This document shows, piece after piece, positions 8,795 to 16,408 of a stretch of DNA of 34,911 bases. The DNA comes from Woeseiaceae bacterium (GTDB lineage Bacteria; Pseudomonadota; Gammaproteobacteria; Steroidobacterales; Woeseiaceae). The DNA lies in contig JAHEFD010000028.1 of the NCBI GenBank assembly GCA_024640345.1, forward strand, positions 1-34,911, written 5' to 3'. The notes beneath the pieces were generated by a model. The model saw only the letters and a program-made list of their open reading frames with translations. It was not told the DNA's origin and did not search any database. Position 1 is the stretch's first letter. Every line of letters begins with the position of its first letter. The position numbers were made by a program, and so were the translations under genes.

Positions 8795-9793
8795 ATGAAT
8801 CGCCTATTTCCAGTTCTCTTTGTCGCTATCTCGGTCCTGACAGCCTGTGATGGCGGCAGTGGTTTCACCGGTACGTCCACCCCGCCGCCACCACCTCCGG
8901 GACCCGGGCCTGATCCGGTGGGCCTCGACCCAACCAATGCCAAGCAGGCGACTCGAGTCGCTTTTGGTGCCTCGCTGCAATCGATAGGGCTTGGCGACAT
9001 GGTCGGTGCCGGTGGTATCGCGTCGTCGCCTGCCGGTGGCCTGCAAAAACCCCAGGTAGAGCAGTCAATTTCTGGCCTGGTCGTCCAAGCGGCGCAAAAA
9101 ATCGCCATCGGACCGATTACGGAGCCTTGTCTTGTATCGGGTACGATGACGATCTCCGGTGAACTCGAAACCGGCCTTCCGTACACGGTGGGCGACACGA
9201 TTAACATCGATGCCGCATCTTGTGACGATGGACTTGACGAGGTGGTCAATGGACGAATGGAAATCACGGTTACCGCCTACACCGGCGACATCCTGTTCGG
9301 ACCGACCTATAGCCTCGAGATGTCCGTGTTGCTCATCGACTTCGAGGTCGCGACGCCGCTGGACACGATTGTCAGCAACGGTGACGCGACGGTCCTGGTC
9401 GATACAACTGGCGACCCGCTTTTTGTAATGTCTATCAGCGGAAACTCATTAACAAACCAGTCCATGGCCAGCTCCGAGACCATCACCAGCTACCTGAATT
9501 CGCAAACAGTTGATACCAGTGTTGTACTCGCAGAACCCTACACACTGGTCGCTTCCGGAACGGTTGCCAGCTCACAACTTCCGACGACAATCAGTTACAC
9601 GACTCCCGTGACATTCCAGGGAGCAGGCGCAGCTTATCCGTATGCCGGTGAGATGCTCCTTACCGGCGCAGCCGGCGGGGCAGTCAAACTCGTTGCGCTT
9701 GATGAGATCAATGTCCGAATCGATATAGATGCTGACGGCGACGACGTATTCGAGTCATCGGAACAAACGACCTGGAGTGATATCGCGCCGTAA
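8795..9793 (+). CDS. lipoprotein of unknown function
   Basis: 332 residues with a clear lipoprotein signal (MNRLFPVLFVAISVLTACDG, lipobox LTAC), then a proline-rich linker (TPPPPPPGPGPDP) and a Ser/Thr/Gly-rich body that looks like beta structure. The body has two conserved-looking Cys residues (about 112 and 143) that could form a disulphide, and it ends with an Asp-rich stretch (DIDADGDDVFESSE) that could bind calcium. The start is supported by GGAG 7 bases upstream. I do not recognise the family. The 238 bases upstream, shared with the divergent diguanylate cyclase gene, hold an imperfect palindrome CGTGA-6-TCACG at 8701-8716 and otherwise nothing clear. Confidence 0.8.
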   Translation: MNRLFPVLFVAISVLTACDGGSGFTGTSTPPPPPPGPGPDPVGLDPTNAKQATRVAFGASLQSIGLGDMVGAGGIASSPAGGLQKPQVEQSISGLVVQAAQKIAIGPITEPCLVSGTMTISGELETGLPYTVGDTINIDAASCDDGLDEVVNGRMEITVTAYTGDILFGPTYSLEMSVLLIDFEVATPLDTIVSNGDATVLVDTTGDPLFVMSISGNSLTNQSMASSETITSYLNSQTVDTSVVLAEPYTLVASGTVASSQLPTTISYTTPVTFQGAGAAYPYAGEMLLTGAAGGAVKLVALDEINVRIDIDADGDDVFESSEQTTWSDIAP

Positions 9794-9813
9794 AGGTACT
9801 GCTCATCTTTTAA

Positions 9814-9856
9814 CCGATCCTGAGCTATGATGTCTGTTTTCAGGATCGGACATCAT
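9814..9856 (+). promoter_or_regulatory. leader RNA structure over the GFA-gene start
   Basis: Two perfect inverted repeats are interleaved. Arm CCGATCCTGA (9814-9823) pairs with TCAGGATCGG (9840-9849). ATGATGTC (9827-9834), lying in that loop, pairs with GACATCAT (9849-9856). The geometry is that of an H-type pseudoknot or two competing hairpins sharing G9849. The likely Shine-Dalgarno (AGGA, 9842-9845) is inside the first stem and the start codon (9855-9857) is in the second. No U-tract follows, so it is not a normal terminator. Translational control is an inference. Confidence 0.5.
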
Positions 9857-10271
9857 GTCGACAGAGTTTCACGGAAGTTGTCTTTGCGGTGCGGTTAGCT
9901 ATGAAATAACTGGCACCGCATTCGATTTTTTTCATTGTCATTGCCGCCGTTGCCGCAAGGCAAACGGAACCGGGCATGCCAGCAACATTCTCCTGAAACC
10001 CGACAGCGTGACATGGCTGTCCGGCGAGGAAAACATGTCCAGCTTCAAGGTTCCGGATGCCGCGCGGTTTCGCACAGTATTCTGCAAGACCTGCGGCAGC
10101 CCGATGCCACGATTCGCGCCCGACCTCCGCTTTGGCGTAATTCCGGCAGGCTCACTCGACAGCGAACCACCGCTACAACCAACTGCGCGTATTTTCTGGA
10201 ACTCGAGAACTGACTGGTCCTGTGAAGCCGGCAGTGTCCCGAGCTGGCCCGAATATCCGCCAAAACCCTGA
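9855..10271 (+). CDS. GFA / CENP-V family zinc protein
   Basis: 138-residue protein of the glutathione-dependent formaldehyde-activating (GFA) fold, cytosolic. It has the diagnostic zinc ligands in order: CLCGAVSYEI near the N-terminus, CHCRRCRKANG (about 28-38) and FCKTCGSPMP (about 75-84), the usual two zinc sites. Members are named after Gfa, which was proposed to help form S-hydroxymethylglutathione, but most are of unproven function, so substrate is not claimed. Its start codon lies in the structured leader at 9814-9856. It is followed by a 93-base gap to the methyltransferase-like gene. Confidence 0.9.
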   Translation: MSTEFHGSCLCGAVSYEITGTAFDFFHCHCRRCRKANGTGHASNILLKPDSVTWLSGEENMSSFKVPDAARFRTVFCKTCGSPMPRFAPDLRFGVIPAGSLDSEPPLQPTARIFWNSRTDWSCEAGSVPSWPEYPPKP

Positions 10272-10364
10272 CGTCCAATGAAGGCTGCCGTTGTTGCCCG
10301 GGACAGAACTCGGTATTCTCGCTGGCCGGATCTAATTCCAGACATGTCGCGTTGGAGAACAATA

Positions 10365-11183
10365 ATGAGAAATTTCAAGCTGACCGTTTTTTGTGTGACG
10401 TCAATATTCATCCTGGCCGCATGTGGGCAGTCGGGCAACGAAGCGCCTGCAATGGCCGAACCGGAAGCAGCTGACCCGGCTTCCATGGCCTCCGAAACAA
10501 TGATGGATCACGACATCGGCGCTGCATTGGCTGCCGCCATGCGTTCCGACGAAGACACGGCACGGGATGCCGGACGAAAGCCTGCAGAAGTCCTGGAATT
10601 TCTTGGGATTGAGCGCGGTATGAACGTCATCGATTTAATGGCAGCCGGCGGCTGGTACTCAGAGGTACTTTCGATTGCCGTCGGCAGTGAAGGTTCGGTT
10701 GTCGCACAGAACCCACCCCTGATCCTTAGTTTTAGCAATGGTGCTTACGGCGTTGCGCTGAGCGATCGCATCGGTGATCGCCTCGCCAATGTGACGAGAC
10801 TGGATTCAGACTGGGCCGCGCTCGGTGCTTCGGGCGCACAGTACGATTTCGCCTTATCAGCACTCAACCTTCACGATGCTTATTACCTCGAATCTCCGGA
10901 AGTGGCTGGTGAAATGTTGGCAGCGGTTTACGCGGTGCTGAAGCCGGGCGGCGTTTTCGGTGTCATCGATCATGCGGGAAACCCGGATGGCCCGAACGAC
11001 AAGCTGCACAGGATCGACAAAGCGATCGCTATCGACCTGGCGACCGCGGCCGGCTTCATTGTAGAAGCGGAAAGTGACATGCTGGGCAACAGCGAGGACG
11101 ATCATCTGCAGAACGTGTTTTCGGACGGAATCCGGGGAAAGACTGATCGCTTCCTGCTGAAGCTCCGCAAACCGGCGGAATAG
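10365..11183 (+). CDS. lipoprotein-anchored methyltransferase-like protein
   Basis: 272 residues of a class I SAM-methyltransferase-like fold (the 'predicted methyltransferase' COG4798 type). From about residue 65, EFLGIERGMNVIDLMAAGGW corresponds to motif I. YDFALSALNLHDAYY and AVYAVLKPGGVFGVIDHA are typical of later motifs. The N-terminus is a lipoprotein signal (MRNFKLTVFCVTSIFILAAC, lipobox LAAC). A longer open frame begins at 10278, but the ATG at 10365 has GGAGA six bases upstream and starts the signal peptide, so it is preferred. A periplasmic location is odd for an enzyme using cytosolic S-adenosylmethionine. Either the protein has another ligand or the targeting is incomplete. Confidence 0.85.
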   Translation: MRNFKLTVFCVTSIFILAACGQSGNEAPAMAEPEAADPASMASETMMDHDIGAALAAAMRSDEDTARDAGRKPAEVLEFLGIERGMNVIDLMAAGGWYSEVLSIAVGSEGSVVAQNPPLILSFSNGAYGVALSDRIGDRLANVTRLDSDWAALGASGAQYDFALSALNLHDAYYLESPEVAGEMLAAVYAVLKPGGVFGVIDHAGNPDGPNDKLHRIDKAIAIDLATAAGFIVEAESDMLGNSEDDHLQNVFSDGIRGKTDRFLLKLRKPAE

Positions 11184-11240
11184 ATCACAGGCTGCTGCCG
11201 CAGTATTTCTGCCTGCGGCAGTAATTCCCAAACTCTTGTC

Positions 11241-12119
11241 GTGAAACAACATCGCGATAGTGCACGGCTGAAGGCAATCGCTTATACGACCGTTGCCATG
11301 CTGGCGTTTGCGGGCAATTCAATCCTGTGCAGACTGGCACTTCGTGACGGTGCGATTGACCCCGCAAGCTTTACGTCGATTCGCCTCGTTGCGGGGTCCC
11401 TGGTCCTGCTAATAATTTTCTCGATGGCGCATCGTGGAAAGTCGCTCAGGACAAATGGAAGCTGGGTGTCTGCACTTGCACTTTTCGCCTATGCCATCTG
11501 CTTTTCCTACGCTTACATTTCTCTCAGTGCTGGCGCAGGGGCGCTGATATTGTTCGGTTTTGTTCAGGCCACGATGATTGCGATTGGCATCTGGTCGGGT
11601 GAGAGACCGAAGATTGCCGAATGGCTTGGCTGGTTGGTTGCCTTCAGCGGACTGGTTTGGCTGCTCTTTCCCGGGGCCGAGGCGCCACCCGCCGTTGGTG
11701 CAACCTTGATGGCGGCGGCTGGCATTGCCTGGGGACTCTACTCGCTTCGCGGCCGTGCCGAATCGGATGCCCTCGCGGCGACAGCTTCAAATTTCACGCT
11801 GTCGGTAGCCCTGGTCTTTGTGTTGATGGTAGTTACCTTTTCTGACGCCGAGCTATCCGCGACAGGAATCGTGCTCGCCGTTGTTTCCGGAGCGCTGACC
11901 TCGGGCCTTGGCTACGTCATCTGGTACCTTGCGCTCGAAAACCTGAGCGCCATGCAGGCAGCCCTGGTGCAACTTTCCGTTCCCGCGATCGCGACCGCCG
12001 GCGGAATTCTGCTGCTGGGCGAGCCATTGTCGTTTCGGCTGGTTGCCTCCGGATCCCTGGTGCTTGGCGGCATTTGCCTGGCATTGGTCCGAAAATTCCC
12101 CGACCAGGGTAGATCATGA
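11241..12119 (+). CDS. EamA-family drug/metabolite transporter
   Basis: 292-residue inner-membrane permease of the DMT superfamily with about ten hydrophobic helices in two repeated EamA halves. The first half starts AYTTVAMLAFAGNSILCRLAL. The second starts around GATLMAAAGIAWGLYSLRGR. The typical end LSVPAIATAGGILLLGEPLS is followed by a last helix. The start is a GTG at 11241. Substrate cannot be read from the sequence; relatives export amino acids, purines or other metabolites. It lies 57 bases after the methyltransferase-like gene on the same strand. Confidence 0.92.
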   Translation: MKQHRDSARLKAIAYTTVAMLAFAGNSILCRLALRDGAIDPASFTSIRLVAGSLVLLIIFSMAHRGKSLRTNGSWVSALALFAYAICFSYAYISLSAGAGALILFGFVQATMIAIGIWSGERPKIAEWLGWLVAFSGLVWLLFPGAEAPPAVGATLMAAAGIAWGLYSLRGRAESDALAATASNFTLSVALVFVLMVVTFSDAELSATGIVLAVVSGALTSGLGYVIWYLALENLSAMQAALVQLSVPAIATAGGILLLGEPLSFRLVASGSLVLGGICLALVRKFPDQGRS

Positions 12120-12128
12120 TTGACCAGC

Positions 12129-12151
12129 TTCCGGTATTATGTGAACCGGAA
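12129..12151. repeat. inverted repeat after the EamA gene
   Basis: TTCCGGT (12129-12135) and ACCGGAA (12145-12151) form a perfect 7-bp inverted repeat with a 9-base loop, 10 bases past the transporter stop. No U-run follows on either strand, so it could be a weak terminator remnant or an operator for the ParA gene. Confidence 0.35.
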
Positions 12152-12267
12152 CAACGAATTGGCACCGCAAATACCACAAAGTGGCAGACGCAGAACATGC
12201 ATTTGCGTGTACTGTAGCCGACCGGTTGGTTCGGAATCTTAAGGTTGATACTTGAACGAATGAAGCA

Positions 12268-13032
12268 ATGTTGATAACACCAAACAGGCAGGACCTGAAC
12301 AAGATCGTCGTCATCAATCCCAAAGGGGGATGTGGCAAGACGACCTTGTCCACCAACCTCGCAGCCTACTTCGCGAAACGAGGTCCCATCCCGGCCGTAA
12401 TGGACTGTGACCCCCAGGGTTCAAGCATGGGCTGGATCGAACGCCGTCCGTCTTCAAAACCACCCGTTCATGGCATAGCGGCGTACAAACGAACCATGCA
12501 GGCGACGCGAAGCTGGCAGCTACGGGTTCCGCAGGAAACTACCAGCCTGATCGTCGATTCGCCGGCAGCCCTGAGTCATGATGACCTTCGCGAGGTCACA
12601 CGCGATGCCAGCAGTATCCTCGTGCCGGTTATGCCCTCGTCAATTGATATTCATGCGGCGTCGCGGTGCATAGCAGATTTGCTGCTTGTCGCAAAAATCG
12701 ACAGGCGGGATCGAAAACTTGCCGTGGTCGCAAACCGTACCCGGAAAAACACCAAGAGCCTCGACAAACTCATGCGCTTTCTCGATTCCCTGGGCATTCC
12801 AATCATTGCAGTGCTACGTGACAGTCAGAACTTCGTGCACGCCGTCGAAGACGGCATTGGCATCTGTGAAATGACGCCATACAAGGTCAAGAAAGACATA
12901 GAGCAGCTGGACCAGATTATCCAGTGGCTTGATGGCTGGAAGGAACGTCGCTATCGAACGTCCGACAGCGCAATGATCGAGCAGTCAGACAACGTGACTA
13001 TGTTCCGGAAGCCGGGAATTGGCTCAAACTAG
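12268..13032 (+). CDS. orphan ParA/MinD-type ATPase
   Basis: 254-residue P-loop ATPase of the ParA/MinD (SIMIBI) class. It has the deviant Walker A motif NPKGGCGKTTLSTNLAAY (about 18-35) with the signature Lys, Walker A' MDCDPQGSS and Walker B-like SLIVDSPAA. No ParB, parS cluster, MinE, flagellar or carboxysome gene is adjacent, so the cargo is unknown. Such orphans position chromosomal regions, chemoreceptor arrays or other protein clusters. It converges with the dehydratase gene, whose stop lies 14 bases away. Confidence 0.9.
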   Translation: MLITPNRQDLNKIVVINPKGGCGKTTLSTNLAAYFAKRGPIPAVMDCDPQGSSMGWIERRPSSKPPVHGIAAYKRTMQATRSWQLRVPQETTSLIVDSPAALSHDDLREVTRDASSILVPVMPSSIDIHAASRCIADLLLVAKIDRRDRKLAVVANRTRKNTKSLDKLMRFLDSLGIPIIAVLRDSQNFVHAVEDGIGICEMTPYKVKKDIEQLDQIIQWLDGWKERRYRTSDSAMIEQSDNVTMFRKPGIGSN

Positions 13033-13045
13033 TTGAAACCTCTGT

Positions 13046-14020
13046 TTAGTCCTGGCCCGTCTGAATAGCTGCGAACATTTCCGCATCGATATTTCCGCCG
13101 CTCAATACAGCGACAGTGACTTTGTCGCGAGTGTCCACTTTTCCCGCCAGTACAGCAGCCAGCGATGCAGCACCGCCCGGCTCGACAACCAGCTTCAATT
13201 GAGCGAATGCAAATCGAATCGCATCTCGAACCTCGTCGTCGCTAACGACAAGACCGTCGCCAAGCAACTCCTTATTGATTGAAAACGTTATTTTTCCTGG
13301 CGTGGCAACCTGAAGTGCATCGCAGATCGATTTCGCCGAAACATCAACATGCTCGCGCTTGCCTGAGATCAGTGAACGACGGGTATCATCGTATTGCTCC
13401 GGTTCGACCGGGTGTATGGTGACGCCAGGGAGCTGGCCCTTGATGGCCACTGCGCAACCGGCGGTAAGACCACCGCCACTGCAGTTTATGAGCACCTGGT
13501 CCGGCACGACGCCAGCCTCGGCACACTGATCGACGATTTCGAGACCTGTTGTTCCCTGCCCGGCGATAATGTGCTCGTGATCGTACGAAGGCACAACCTC
13601 ACAACCACGTTCGGCAGCCATCTCTCTCGCAATGGTTTCCCTGTCGCCCGTGTAGCGATCGTACAAAACCGTGATACCGCCCAGAGTCCGGGTATTTTCG
13701 ATCTTTATCCTCGGCGCATCCTCGGGCATAACAATCGTCGTTTCGATACCCAGCATGGTGCCCGCGGCTGCAACCGCCTGCGCATGATTACCAGACGAAA
13801 ATGCGATGACACCGCGTTTTGCCTGCTCTGGTGTAAGCTGGCTAAGCAGGTTGTATGCACCACGAATCTTGAATGACCCAATGCGTTGCAGGTTCTCTGC
13901 TTTTAATAAGACTGTACCGCCGGCGATCTCATTCAATGCGGGCGACGAGATTAAGGGTGTGCGAACAATGATTGGTTTTAACCGCACAGCCGCTGCCTTG
14001 ATATCGTTCAGGTTGACCAT
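13046..14020 (-). CDS. PLP-dependent threonine/serine dehydratase
   Basis: Fold-type II PLP enzyme of 324 residues. The PLP lysine is in GSFKIRGAYN (about residue 50). SSGNHAQAVA and the phosphate-binding SGGGLTAG are typical. Candidates are catabolic threonine ammonia-lyase, serine racemase or 3-hydroxyaspartate dehydratase, all about 320 residues and not separable by eye. There is no C-terminal ACT domain, so it is unlikely to be biosynthetic IlvA. The open frame extends to 14158, but the ATG at 14020 begins the conserved N-terminus and lies one base past the phhB stop, so that start is chosen. Confidence 0.9.
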   Translation of the reverse strand: MVNLNDIKAAAVRLKPIIVRTPLISSPALNEIAGGTVLLKAENLQRIGSFKIRGAYNLLSQLTPEQAKRGVIAFSSGNHAQAVAAAGTMLGIETTIVMPEDAPRIKIENTRTLGGITVLYDRYTGDRETIAREMAAERGCEVVPSYDHEHIIAGQGTTGLEIVDQCAEAGVVPDQVLINCSGGGLTAGCAVAIKGQLPGVTIHPVEPEQYDDTRRSLISGKREHVDVSAKSICDALQVATPGKITFSINKELLGDGLVVSDDEVRDAIRFAFAQLKLVVEPGGAASLAAVLAGKVDTRDKVTVAVLSGGNIDAEMFAAIQTGQD

Positions 14021-14021
14021 T

Positions 14022-14363
14022 TCAAAGTTCCTCGGCCAGCCGGTCGATCTTGGCGGCACAAATAAAGTCATTATCAGATAACCCATTGATTGCGTGTGTG
14101 CGGTACTGAACGGTGCAGCTGCCATATGACACAAGCAGGTCGGGATGATGCCCCTCATTCGTGGCGACCCACGCTATTGCATTGACAAAGGCAATTGTCC
14201 TGCTGAATGCGGGAAACTCGAAGCGACGTTCGATGCGGCTCGCATTTTCATCAAGGTGCCATGAAGCGTCAAGCCCACTCATCATTTCTTTTGACTGATC
14301 TGTCGTTAGCGGCTCCACACCGCCTTCGCAGGGTTTGCATCTTCTCTTTGCCAGGTCATTCAA
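14022..14363 (-). CDS. phhB: 4a-hydroxytetrahydrobiopterin dehydratase
   Basis: Pterin-4a-carbinolamine dehydratase, 113 residues, which regenerates the pterin cofactor after aromatic amino acid hydroxylation. It has the family's N-terminal CKPCEGGVEPL and the active-site EGHHPDLLVSYG followed by THAINGLSDNDFICAAKID. The frame has no ATG; a TTG at 14363 is the only suitable start. No phenylalanine hydroxylase gene is in the window, so the partner must be elsewhere or the protein has another role. It is one base upstream of the PLP dehydratase gene, suggesting a two-gene operon. Confidence 0.92.
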   Translation of the reverse strand: MNDLAKRRCKPCEGGVEPLTTDQSKEMMSGLDASWHLDENASRIERRFEFPAFSRTIAFVNAIAWVATNEGHHPDLLVSYGSCTVQYRTHAINGLSDNDFICAAKIDRLAEEL

Positions 14364-14426
14364 TGTCGAATTCTCGAACGAATCAGGTAGCGGCAGACTA
14401 TAAGACCTATACGCTGACCTGGCAAA
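14347..14426. repeat. 12-bp inverted repeat flanking the phhB leader
   Basis: TTTGCCAGGTCA (14347-14358) and TGACCTGGCAAA (14415-14426) are perfect inverted copies separated by 56 bases. On the minus-strand transcript the upstream arm overlaps the U-tract of the preceding terminator and the downstream arm covers codons 2-6 of phhB. Pairing could hide the phhB start on readthrough transcripts. Confidence 0.45.
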
Positions 14427-14464
14427 AGAAAAAAACGCCGGCCCCCTGTCGTGCGAGGCCGGCG
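14424..14464 (-). terminator. Rho-independent terminator of the OmpA-like gene and ten-gene locus
   Basis: On the minus strand, an 8-bp GC-rich stem CGCCGGCC / GGCCGGCG (14457-14464 with 14436-14443, 13-base loop) is followed by a T-rich tract of 11 T in 12 bases. It lies 57 bases after the stop of the OmpA-like gene and separates that locus from phhB. Confidence 0.9.
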
Positions 14465-14520
14465 AGGCGGAGACTCATTGCTGAGTCGCGGGGTACTAAA
14501 TCATGTCGGGGCGAGCAGTT

Positions 14521-15243
14521 CTAATTCGGGTTGGATGCAAATGACGGTGTGTCGCCGATATACAAGGTCAGGCTGACGCGGCGCTCCAGGGCATAACTGT
14601 CAACCGAGTTATCAGATGCCGGCGATTCCCCGTGTGCGATAACAGTGATACTCGAACCGGGAATCCCGTTTTTGACCAACATATCGCGGACAAACCCGAC
14701 CCGCCGAGCCGATAGTTCCTGGTTGTAGACTTCGTCGCCACGTTCGTCGGCGAACCCGTCGAGGCGAATTTGGATCTCCGGACTATTTGCCAGGCTTGCC
14801 GCAAGCTGGCCAAGCTTGCTCTGGGTGGAATCAGCAAGCACGTGCTCAGCCGTGCGGAAAAGAAGGTCCATTTCTATGCCGGCCTGGAGAAGCGCAAGCA
14901 TTTCAGGTTTCGATACTTGCCTGGCCTCCTGCAACTCCCCATCGATTGAACGTAATTCCGTATTAAGTGCGTCGATGTTGCGCTGGAGCGCGATGAGCTG
15001 CCCTTTGGAACCATTGAGTGACGTGCTGAGCGAATCAATCTCTTCATTGCGCTGATGGAATTCGTCACCCAGTTTGGCGCCGACGGCAGCACCCAGAATA
15101 ACGCCAGGCGGGCCACCGATGACTCCCCCGAGTACGGCTCCGATTCCGACACCCGTACCTTCCTCCCTGGATGCGCTATCGGCGAAAGCCGGCGCTGCAA
15201 CGACAAACGACAAAATGCCGAATAAAATCGTCTTCTTGAACAT
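14521..15243 (-). CDS. OmpA-type peptidoglycan-binding protein with glycine zipper
   Basis: 240 residues in four parts: a Sec signal peptide ending APAFA/DS; a glycine-zipper hydrophobic segment (about 30-56, VGIGAVLGGVIGG and ILGAAVGAKLG); a coiled coil (about 60-105); and an OmpA C-terminal domain (about 120-232) with QIRLDGFADERGDEVYN, LSARRVGFVRDML and the final LERRVSLTL. The OmpA domain should bind peptidoglycan. The layout resembles sortase-associated PdsO-like proteins, but no sortase gene is present. GGAGG lies 8 bases before the ATG. It is the last gene before the terminator at 14424-14464 and follows the second vWA gene by 172 bases, which may contain its own promoter. Confidence 0.88.
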   Translation of the reverse strand: MFKKTILFGILSFVVAAPAFADSASREEGTGVGIGAVLGGVIGGPPGVILGAAVGAKLGDEFHQRNEEIDSLSTSLNGSKGQLIALQRNIDALNTELRSIDGELQEARQVSKPEMLALLQAGIEMDLLFRTAEHVLADSTQSKLGQLAASLANSPEIQIRLDGFADERGDEVYNQELSARRVGFVRDMLVKNGIPGSSITVIAHGESPASDNSVDSYALERRVSLTLYIGDTPSFASNPN

Positions 15244-15363
15244 TGTAAATCCTCCGAAACTCGATGGCCCAGGTCGGGCCGCCTTCGGAATTAATTACAC
15301 TGCCAGAAGGGGTTTCACGGAGGGCAGGAAGGTGTCAGGACCGCGATCAATTCTGACCAATAA

Positions 15364-15375
15364 TGGCAATTGCCA
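15364..15375. promoter_or_regulatory. 12-bp perfect palindrome upstream of the OmpA-like gene
   Basis: TGGCAATTGCCA is a perfect palindrome about 120 bases upstream of the OmpA-like start, in the 172-base gap after the vWA pair. It may be an operator for an internal promoter. On the minus strand TTGGCA also looks like a -35 element, but I find no convincing -10. Confidence 0.35.
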
Positions 15376-15415
15376 ACGGATCACTACCCCCGGCGTCGCA
15401 GCAAACTGTCCGTCT

Positions 15416-16408
15416 CTAGCGGCTGCGCTCGGTCAGGGCAACGAAAGTGCCACCATTGCGGTCACACATTACTCGCATCAGGCCTGCAAATTTCTGCGAA
15501 CTCGAGGACGGGCCTTTACCCGTAAACCCCAGCGGAAAACCAACCGCGTGAATTCGTACACGCCGGTCTCCGTTCTCGTCCTCGATATTCAGCTGATCGA
15601 TTTGCCGAAGAACAGATTCCATTGATCCTCCCTGGAAATCGTCGCCGAAGACATAAACACTGATCTTCTTGTCCGGCGCCCAGAATGTCTCGATAGCATA
15701 AGCTATCCCGTCAGACGGATTACTATCGCTGAAGTCCTGCCATTGACGCATTTGGGTCTGGATAGCCTGTCGAACCTGCGGAGAATCTTCAATCCATGTG
15801 CCGCCGTACTGCTTGAACATGTAACTTCCATTGTCGTTCATGATCTGCAGTCCCTTGACCCGCGGGTAGGCATTCAGAACCTGGGAGAGTTTCTGCTCCA
15901 CCCATGTCCATTTGGACTGCATGCTGCCGGACGTATCGATTACAAAAAGGATGTACTCGCTGTCGACTGGAATTCCGCCAACTGCATCGTCCGGCGCACG
16001 TCGAAACGGGCCAAGATCCAGCATTTCCTCAGTAAGACGCTGGCGCGCCGCCTGCAACTCACCTTCATCCAGGTTAAGGAGCGGATCATCCATATTTATC
16101 AGTTCATACTGTCCCTGGACCTGGTCAAGCTCTTTTTGCAATGTCGACATGCGCATTTTTGTTTCTGACGTTTCGAGCTCTACCCTTCCAAGCGCACGAT
16201 TGACGACCAGTGTTTCGCCACGAATATCGAACAGCTCTTCCTGCAGCCTTGCGATAAGTTGATCGAGGTCCTCATTGGTTTTCTCGAGGATGACGGGTTC
16301 GTAAATCTTGCTAAGCACCAGCAAAAGGATAATTGCACCGAACCCGCAACAGATGCAGTCCAGAAAGGACAGGCTGAATGCCTCTATGTCTCTGCGCCGC
16401 CTTGCCAC
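15416..16408 (-). CDS. membrane-anchored vWA protein B with MotB/ExbD-like N-terminus
   Basis: 330 residues. A basic start (MARRRRDIEA) is followed by FSLSFLDCICCGFGA, where Asp17 opens the single TM helix (about 18-34). A coiled coil (about 41-101) and a von Willebrand factor A domain (about 150-325) follow. The MIDAS motif is D158-T-S-G-S162, with Ser232 and Asp256 (VFGDDF) as probable later ligands. The N-terminus points to an inside-to-outside single-pass protein with the vWA domain in the periplasm. The start is a GTG sharing one base with the TAG of its paralogue upstream. The two share the first about 35 residues closely and diverge afterwards. A Cys pair (C18, C21) is conserved between them. 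The family has no assigned function that I know. Confidence 0.88.
   Translation of the reverse strand: MARRRRDIEAFSLSFLDCICCGFGAIILLLVLSKIYEPVILEKTNEDLDQLIARLQEELFDIRGETLVVNRALGRVELETSETKMRMSTLQKELDQVQGQYELINMDDPLLNLDEGELQAARQRLTEEMLDLGPFRRAPDDAVGGIPVDSEYILFVIDTSGSMQSKWTWVEQKLSQVLNAYPRVKGLQIMNDNGSYMFKQYGGTWIEDSPQVRQAIQTQMRQWQDFSDSNPSDGIAYAIETFWAPDKKISVYVFGDDFQGGSMESVLRQIDQLNIEDENGDRRVRIHAVGFPLGFTGKGPSSSSQKFAGLMRVMCDRNGGTFVALTERSR

Noticed and set aside
14521-15243. part of a proteobacterial sortase system (PdsO)
   Set aside because: The protein layout is similar, but no sortase, sorting-signal protein or PdsS/PdsR pair is in the window. The regulator-kinase pair at 28655-30732 is Cpx-like instead.
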